Shown in pieces: positions 59,054 through 64,000 of a stretch of 64,000 bases of DNA; position 1 is the stretch's first letter; the number at the start of each line of letters is the position of its first letter. Made by a program: the position numbers and the translations under genes. The DNA is taken from the NCBI GenBank assembly GCA_964442435.1, contig CAYTZG010000008.1, positions 14,068 through 78,067 of the forward strand, given 5' to 3'. The notes below the pieces were generated by a model. That model made no database searches. It saw only the letters and a list, made by a program, of their open reading frames with translations, and had not been told where the DNA came from. Source of the stretch: CAMXAS01 sp964442435. Its GTDB lineage: Bacteria; Bacteroidota; Bacteroidia; Bacteroidales; P3.

Positions 59054-59464
59054 CTATCTCAAACGTTGTACGAAGTCGAAAAACGCGTCCAACTCCTCGC
59101 AATACAGCCGCCGGTCGTCTTCCTGTTTGAACGTGCGTTGAAAACCATAGACGGAGTCTTGGGCCGATGTGTCTTTTGCCGGGATGGTTTTGGTAAAGGC
59201 GGCGTTCAATACATCGTTCTCATCCACGCTGAAAGAGCCGCCGATGCTCCCCTGCCGCCACACCGAGTCGGTCTGGCTGTAGATGCTGTCGTTCCAAGAA
59301 CAGGTGTTGTCGCTGAAAAACATGACCCTGTGGATGTCGGTGGTCTGCTCGGACTCGATTTCCGTCCGCCAGATGCCCATGAAGGCCCGCTCCTTCTTGC
59401 AGGCCGTAAGACACAAGGCCAAGCCCAATAGGCCGTATAACAGTTGAAGTTTCGTTCGTCTCAT
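59054..59464 (-). CDS. Small lipoprotein, paralog of its upstream neighbour
   Basis: 136-residue predicted lipoprotein. The signal MRRTKLQLLYGLLGLALCL then TAC gives the lipobox. The mature part begins KKERAFMGIWRTEIES and closes RTFKQEDDRRLYCEELDAFF (20). Shared elements with the next gene upstream (59478-59825) are F-x-G-x-W after the anchor, DN in the middle, GGxFxV, and a C-terminal (R)DLYC/RLYC-x-ELD-x-F. Both look like small beta-barrels similar to lipocalin-type or META-like lipoproteins, but I cannot name the family. It follows the paralog by 13 nt in one operon. Confidence 0.75.
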   Translation of the reverse strand: MRRTKLQLLYGLLGLALCLTACKKERAFMGIWRTEIESEQTTDIHRVMFFSDNTCSWNDSIYSQTDSVWRQGSIGGSFSVDENDVLNAAFTKTIPAKDTSAQDSVYGFQRTFKQEDDRRLYCEELDAFFDFVQRLR

Positions 59465-59477
59465 CTGCCCCGCCCTC

Positions 59478-59825
59478 CTATTTGTAACTCAGTCCGAAAT
59501 GGAGGTCCAACTCCTTGCAGTACAAATCCCGGTTCTGTTTCGTAAATGTGAACTGTGTTTCCGGCTTTCCGATCAAAACCACGGCCTGTCCTTTCTCCGC
59601 CACGGTAAACGTGCCGCCGTCTTTCACGCATTCCGTCCGGCCCTGCAAAGGCATCTCGATGCAATAGCCCACCGAGTTGTCCTTGCGGAACGTGAACTGA
59701 TGGACAAGCAGGTAGCCGGTGCGCGTGTCGGTGGCCTGCCATACGCCCACAAACTCCTGCTCCTTGCCGCACGAAACCGCCAGCATAGCCGTCACTATGA
59801 GGAAAATACCGCCCAAACGTTTCAT
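59478..59825 (-). CDS. Small lipoprotein, first of a paralogous pair
   Basis: 115-residue predicted lipoprotein. The ATG at 59825 gives the signal MKRLGGIFLIVTAMLAVSC with lipobox cysteine, while the longer frame from 59873 would start upstream of the promoter. The mature domain EQEFVGVWQATDTRTGYLL (19) to NRDLYCKELDLHFGL matches its downstream paralog. The start lies only 5 nt after a perfect -7 element with a correctly spaced TTTG, so the transcript should be leaderless. The function is unknown. Confidence 0.75.
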   Translation of the reverse strand: MKRLGGIFLIVTAMLAVSCGKEQEFVGVWQATDTRTGYLLVHQFTFRKDNSVGYCIEMPLQGRTECVKDGGTFTVAEKGQAVVLIGKPETQFTFTKQNRDLYCKELDLHFGLSYK

Positions 59826-59830
59826 AAACA

Positions 59831-59862
59831 CAAAGGTAGGCAATTTCGCGTGAATGGCCAAA
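59831..59862 (-). promoter_or_regulatory. Consensus promoter giving a leaderless lipoprotein mRNA
   Basis: On the minus strand: TTTG (59859-59862), 20 nt, TACCTTTG (59831-59838), a perfect consensus. The ATG at 59825 follows after 5 nt. Confidence 0.85.
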
Positions 59863-59877
59863 ACGGGGCGCACAATC

Positions 59878-61941
59878 CTACAACTTCAGTTTGGCGCCGC
59901 CCTTGACCCAAATGCCGGGCTGCGGGATGTTGCCGAGGTCGAAGTACGGGGTGTTGAACAGGTTGGAGGCCGTTACGAACAACTCGTAGCGCGGGCGACG
60001 CCAATAGAGCCGCAGGTTGCAGAGTACATAGGGCTTGTAGCGTTGCTCCACCGACTGTTCGTCGATATAGGTGCCGGCGCGGTCGTTGAAGACGAACTCC
60101 CAGGACGCCCCCAGCGAGCTGTAAATGCCGTGGTCTATCGACAGGCACAGGTGGTTGCGCAGATAGTCGGTCGCATAGAGCGAGTGGTACGCGCCCGCGT
60201 TCTTGCTGACGAACAGATAGGTGTAGTCTAAGCTGATACGCCGCAGGTACGGGATGTCGGGCGTGTAGGCGAACGAGACCTCCGCGCCCACGGTATGCAG
60301 TTTGGTCAGGTTGCGGGCCATCCACAGCTCCACGGCGTCCGTGCGCACCCAGTCGATGATGCGGAAGCCGTAGCGGTAGAATACGCCCGCCCGCGCCTGC
60401 AACGCGCGGTGGCGCCAACGCACTTCCGTTTCGGCCGTCACGGCTTGTTCGGGTTGGAGCGTCGGATTGCCCAACTGCGCGGCCGACGTGTAATAGAGGT
60501 CGGTGAACGTGGGCAGACGGTAGGCGTGGTTGACGAACAGCGACCACGCCCAGGCGGGCCGCCAGCGGTAGGTGGCCGACGCGCCGCCGAAGACGGCCGC
60601 CCCGAAGTCGGAACTGCCGTTTAAAAGCACCCCGCCCGCCAATTTCCATTTGCCGTTCGGCGATTCGTAGTTGTGCTGCAAAAAGCCGCTGGCAATCTGC
60701 CGCAGCGCGCTCTTGTCGTAAAACAGGCCCGGTTCAAACGCGGCGGGCTTGCCGGGCGTTTCGCCGGCGGCCACCTCCGGCATCGTCTCCCCGATGTTGT
60801 TGCTGAAGATATGCTCGTAGCGGTAGTCGAGGCCGACCATCGTCGTGCCGCCCTTCGGCCATGCGTAGGCGGCCGTCGCGCCGGCGCCTATGACGTCGGT
60901 GCGGTGCACGTTGGGGCCGCCGTACCATTCCGGCGCGCGCTCGGCATAACGGAACAGGTCGTAGCGGTCGTGGTGTTGCCGCCAGTAGGCCCGCGCCTCC
61001 GTGCGCCAGTTGCCCCAGGCCTTGCTGTATTGCAGGATGGCCAAAAAGGTCTTGGTTTGGTCGTGCTGCTCGCGGTAGCGGGTGGAATAGAAATTCTGCG
61101 CGCCGTAGCGTTTGTCGGCAAAGCCGAGGCTTAGCTTGATGGTGCCGAACTTTTCCGGACGGTTGTACCCCACCCGTGCCAAGGCCTGCGCGATGCGGAA
61201 GTCGGTGTTGTCGGTATAGCCGTCGGAGGCCGTATAGCCCGCGTCGCCCGCCACCGACCACCCCTTGCGGCTGTATTGGGCCGAGCCTTCGGTCTGATAG
61301 TAGCCGTACATACCGCCCGAGGCCGACAGCGTGGCGTAGGTGCCGCCCAAGGGAGTCGGTATGAAGTTGACGGCCCCCGCGAACGGCGCGACGCCGTAAC
61401 TCCACGCCCCCGCCCCCTGCCACATTTCGATGCGTTGGATAGCCGACATCGGCAACGGCAAATCGAGCAGGTAATGCCCCGTCTGCGGGTCGGACATATC
61501 CACGCCGTCGAGTAAGACGACGGCCTGGTCGAACGTGCCGCCGCGCAGCAACACGTCGGCCTGTACGTTTTCGGGGCCACGGCTGCGGATATCCACGCCG
61601 GGCAGGTTACGTAAAATGTCTTGTAGGTTCTGTACCCCCGCCTGTTGGATATCTTGAAATGACAGCGCGGAGAACTTGGGTACCATGGGCGGCAACGGAT
61701 GCCGCTTCTGCCCCTGCACATTCACCTCGGAGAGCTGTACGACGGCCAAAACCGTGTCGGTCGCTTCCCCGATGGCCGTTTCCACGGCTCCGGCCTGGCG
61801 TCCCGTATCGGCCGAATCCGTAGCGGCGGCCAAGGCCGAAGACACCGTGCCGGCCGCTTGGTGGAACAGGACCGGTTGCGCTTTCAAACTCAAGATGGAA
61901 CAAGCCAGAGACAAAACCCCGATGCTGACGCGGGCTTTCAT
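59878..61941 (-). CDS. TonB-dependent outer-membrane receptor
   Basis: 687-residue outer-membrane receptor importing a scarce ligand with TonB energy. The signal peptide begins MKARVSIGVLSLACSILSLK and ends at ALA-like KAQ. The ATG at 61941 is preferred to 62022, although the latter has a good -7-like element 27 nt before it. The TonB-box-like segment VQLSEVNVQG precedes the plug domain (LQDILRNLPGVDIRSRGPEN, 20), and the rest is beta-barrel, with alternating aromatic strands up to the C-terminal residue Leu. The plug resembles BtuB-type receptors. No partner lipoprotein or SusD is present, so vitamin B12, metal or small-molecule import is more likely than glycan import. Confidence 0.9.
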   Translation of the reverse strand: MKARVSIGVLSLACSILSLKAQPVLFHQAAGTVSSALAAATDSADTGRQAGAVETAIGEATDTVLAVVQLSEVNVQGQKRHPLPPMVPKFSALSFQDIQQAGVQNLQDILRNLPGVDIRSRGPENVQADVLLRGGTFDQAVVLLDGVDMSDPQTGHYLLDLPLPMSAIQRIEMWQGAGAWSYGVAPFAGAVNFIPTPLGGTYATLSASGGMYGYYQTEGSAQYSRKGWSVAGDAGYTASDGYTDNTDFRIAQALARVGYNRPEKFGTIKLSLGFADKRYGAQNFYSTRYREQHDQTKTFLAILQYSKAWGNWRTEARAYWRQHHDRYDLFRYAERAPEWYGGPNVHRTDVIGAGATAAYAWPKGGTTMVGLDYRYEHIFSNNIGETMPEVAAGETPGKPAAFEPGLFYDKSALRQIASGFLQHNYESPNGKWKLAGGVLLNGSSDFGAAVFGGASATYRWRPAWAWSLFVNHAYRLPTFTDLYYTSAAQLGNPTLQPEQAVTAETEVRWRHRALQARAGVFYRYGFRIIDWVRTDAVELWMARNLTKLHTVGAEVSFAYTPDIPYLRRISLDYTYLFVSKNAGAYHSLYATDYLRNHLCLSIDHGIYSSLGASWEFVFNDRAGTYIDEQSVEQRYKPYVLCNLRLYWRRPRYELFVTASNLFNTPYFDLGNIPQPGIWVKGGAKLKL

Positions 61942-62061
61942 CGAAGAAAACGCCGCGTACCGGCAACGGCTCCACCGTCTGAAACGGAAAGAGGAAACCG
62001 GATTCTGTCTTGCTTCTTGCATTGAGAGATTAAGTTAATGAATGATAAAAAGGTATGCGAT

Positions 62062-62095
62062 AAAAAAAGGCTTGCACGAAACCGTGCAAGCCTTT
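62062..62095 (-). terminator. Intrinsic terminator of ppdK
   Basis: A 13-bp perfect stem (62066-62078 with 62083-62095), loop AAAC, then a T-run on the minus strand. It lies 14 nt after the ppdK stop. Confidence 0.9.
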
Positions 62096-62109
62096 GCGAT
62101 GGGCTGTTG

Positions 62110-64000
62110 TTACAGCAACTGGGTCTTGAGGTTGGCTTGAGCGGCCGCCACCCGCGCGATCGGCACGCGGAACGGCGAGCACGAAACGTAGTTCATGCCC
62201 ACGCTGTCGCAGAATTCCACCGAAGACGGTTCGCCGCCGTGTTCGCCGCAAATCCCGATTTTGATTTCGGGACGGGTCTGACGGCCCTTTTCGGCACCGG
62301 TCTTGACCAACGCGCCGACGCCCTTGCGGTCCAGAATCTGGAACGGGTCGTTCTTCAAGATGTTCTTTTCTATATAGGTAGGCAGGAATTTGCCGACGTC
62401 GTCGCGCGAGAAGCCGAACGTCATCTGCGTGAGGTCGTTCGTACCGAACGAGAAGAACTCGGCCACTTCGGCGATTTCGTCCGCCACAATCGCGGCGCGC
62501 GGCACTTCAATCATCGTACCTACCAAATAAGGAATGCTGTCCTGACGTTCTTCAAAGACCTTGTTGGCCGTTTCGCGAATCACGTTGACCTGCATTTCGA
62601 GTTCCTTCTTGGAGCCGGCCAGCGGCACCATGATTTCGGGACGCGCCTTGATGCCTTTCTTCTTCAGGTTCAAGGCCGCTTCCATGATGGCGCGCGTCTG
62701 CATTTCCGAAATTTCGGGATAGGTGTTGCCCAAACGGCAGCCGCGGTGACCCAGCATCGGGTTCACTTCATGCAGGGCTTTTACCTTGCGTTTTACGGTT
62801 TCGACGGGAACGCCCATAACGGCGGCCATCTCTTCCTGGCCCTTTTCGTCTTGCGGCACGAACTCGTGTAAGGGCGGATCCAACAGACGCACCGTGACGG
62901 GCAGCCCCTGCATGGCTTCGAAAATACCTTCGAAGTCGGTCCGTTGCAACGGCAGCAACTTGGCCAAAGCCTCGCGGCGGCCGGTCGCGTCGTCGGCCAG
63001 AATCATCTCGCGCATCGGGATAATCTTGTCGCCTTCGAAGAACATATGTTCGGTACGGCAGAGGCCGATGCCCTGCGCGCCGAACTTACGCGCGATGATG
63101 GCGTCGTGCGGCGTGTCGGCGTTCGTGCGGACCTTCATACGGCCGTATTTTTCGGCCAGTTGCATGAGCATCGTGAAGTTCTCGCTCAGGCCGGCTTCAA
63201 TCGTCGGGATTTCGCCGTCGTAAACCTGCCCCGTAGAGCCGTTGAGCGAAATGGCGTCGCCCTCGTGGTAAACCTTGCCGTTCATCGTCAGCGTGCGCTG
63301 TTTGTAGCTGATCTGGATGCCACCCGCGCCCGATACGCAACATTTGCCCATACCGCGCGCCACAACGGCCGCGTGGGAGGTCATACCGCCGCGCGCGGTC
63401 AGAATACCTTGCGCGATATACATCCCCTTCAGGTCTTCGGGCGAAGTCTCGGTGCGGACGAGGATGACCCGTTCGTCCGGATTGCGGCGGACGGCTTCCT
63501 CCGCATCTTCGGCAAAGAACACGATTTTACCGGCGGCCGCACCCGGCGAGGCCGGCAAGCCCTTGGCCATGACGGTGGCCGATGTCAGGGCCGCCTTGTC
63601 GAAGACGGGGTGCAACAACTCGTCGAGTTTGTTCGGCTCGATACGCAACAGGGCTTCTTTCTCGTCAATCAGCCCCTCTTTGAGCAAGTCCATCGCGATG
63701 GTCACCATGGCTTCGCCCGTGCGTTTGCCGTTACGCGTCTGCAACATCCAGAGTTTGCCTTCCTGAATCGTGAATTCCATATCCTGCATGTCGCAGTAAT
63801 GTTGTTCCAACGTATGTTGCAGGTTCCAGAGTTCCTTGTAGATGGCCGGCATCGATTCTTCCAGCGACGGGTATTTTTCCGCGCGTTCCTTTTCGCTGAT
63901 GCCTTGCAGCATGGCCCAGCGCTGCGAGCCGAGCTTGGTGATTTCCTGCGGCGTGCGGATACCGGCTACGACATCCTCGCCCTGCGCGTTGATCAGATAC
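62110..64000 (-). CDS. ppdK: Pyruvate, phosphate dikinase, C-terminal two-thirds (N-terminus outside)
   Basis: The frame is open to the window edge, so only the last 630 residues are here. The enzyme interconverts pyruvate, ATP and phosphate with phosphoenolpyruvate, AMP and PPi. Seen are the end of the nucleotide-binding part (MQDMEFTIQEGKLWMLQTRN, 20), the swivelling phosphohistidine domain with GGMTSHAAVVARGMGKCCV (19), and the PEP/pyruvate barrel (GIGLCRTEHMFF, PMLGHRGCRLG, FSFGTNDLTQMTFGFSRDD in part) with the catalytic Cys in GICGEHGGEPSS. It indicates a PPi-linked route between pyruvate and PEP, as is common in anaerobic Bacteroidales. Confidence 0.97.
   Translation of the reverse strand, partial: YLINAQGEDVVAGIRTPQEITKLGSQRWAMLQGISEKERAEKYPSLEESMPAIYKELWNLQHTLEQHYCDMQDMEFTIQEGKLWMLQTRNGKRTGEAMVTIAMDLLKEGLIDEKEALLRIEPNKLDELLHPVFDKAALTSATVMAKGLPASPGAAAGKIVFFAEDAEEAVRRNPDERVILVRTETSPEDLKGMYIAQGILTARGGMTSHAAVVARGMGKCCVSGAGGIQISYKQRTLTMNGKVYHEGDAISLNGSTGQVYDGEIPTIEAGLSENFTMLMQLAEKYGRMKVRTNADTPHDAIIARKFGAQGIGLCRTEHMFFEGDKIIPMREMILADDATGRREALAKLLPLQRTDFEGIFEAMQGLPVTVRLLDPPLHEFVPQDEKGQEEMAAVMGVPVETVKRKVKALHEVNPMLGHRGCRLGNTYPEISEMQTRAIMEAALNLKKKGIKARPEIMVPLAGSKKELEMQVNVIRETANKVFEERQDSIPYLVGTMIEVPRAAIVADEIAEVAEFFSFGTNDLTQMTFGFSRDDVGKFLPTYIEKNILKNDPFQILDRKGVGALVKTGAEKGRQTRPEIKIGICGEHGGEPSSVEFCDSVGMNYVSCSPFRVPIARVAAAQANLKTQLL

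Overview
The window reads as the chromosome of a GC-rich member of the Bacteroidales. The evidence is a type IX secretion (T9SS) plug protein and a cargo protein with a T9SS sorting domain, DUF3822, DUF4837 and DUF2764 family proteins, the reduced Bacteroidetes-type V-ATPase operon, and many promoters of the Bacteroidetes form TTTG-N19/20-TAnnTTTG. An Alistipes/Rikenellaceae-like or related gut lineage would fit, but the genus cannot be fixed from the sequence alone. I saw no rRNA, tRNA, CRISPR array, insertion sequence or prophage.

Layout. 1-5643: end of a GlmU-like nucleotidyltransferase, lon, a T9SS cargo protein and truA. 5658-13087: a predicted metal exporter, then two minus-strand operons: a membrane-anchored protein, DUF3822 and rsmD; and SpmAB, the T9SS plug and an AmgK-RapZ fusion. 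13259-20876: V-ATPase operon E-DUF2764-A-B-D-I-K. 20910-24652: O-antigen ligase family protein, two small lipoproteins with proline-rich tails, lpxD and efp. 24781-32934: an SDR enzyme, a DPP4-type peptidase, a secreted protein, Nudix, pepD and a PLD-family lipid enzyme. 33086-35967: YicC, hydG and ferritin. 35980-41889: minus-strand operon of a DUF4837 lipoprotein, a P-loop kinase/dCMP deaminase fusion, a FemAB/GNAT-like protein and a deacetylase/glycosyltransferase fusion. 41943-48071: a glycosyltransferase remnant, a fucosyltransferase-like gene broken by an 11-bp tandem duplication, purH, a family 2 glycosyltransferase and mreBCD. 48081-64000: a small hypothetical protein, a radical SAM protein, miaA, cca, a SurA/PpiD-like foldase, a chromate transporter pair, a DPP5-like peptidase, a GNAT protein, two paralogous lipoproteins, a TonB-dependent receptor and the C-terminal part of ppdK.

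How it fits together. Several peptidases (DPP4-like, DPP5-like, PepD) with PPDK suggest growth on peptides with PPi-linked glycolysis/gluconeogenesis. The V-ATPase rotor carries every residue of the Enterococcus hirae Na+ site at identical spacing, so it is probably Na+-coupled. Envelope genes (O-antigen ligase, lpxD, mreBCD, PLD enzyme, glycosyltransferases, deacetylase) are spread through the window, and the surface-sugar genes between 35980 and 45507 show turnover: a remnant, a frameshift and a glycosyltransferase next to mreB.

Most notable: the 11-bp duplication in the fucosyltransferase, which could be reversible; at least four genes whose start codon lies 4-5 nt after the -7 element, implying leaderless mRNAs; the Na+ signature of the V-ATPase ring; and three unusual fusions (AmgK-RapZ, kinase-dCMP deaminase, deacetylase-glycosyltransferase).
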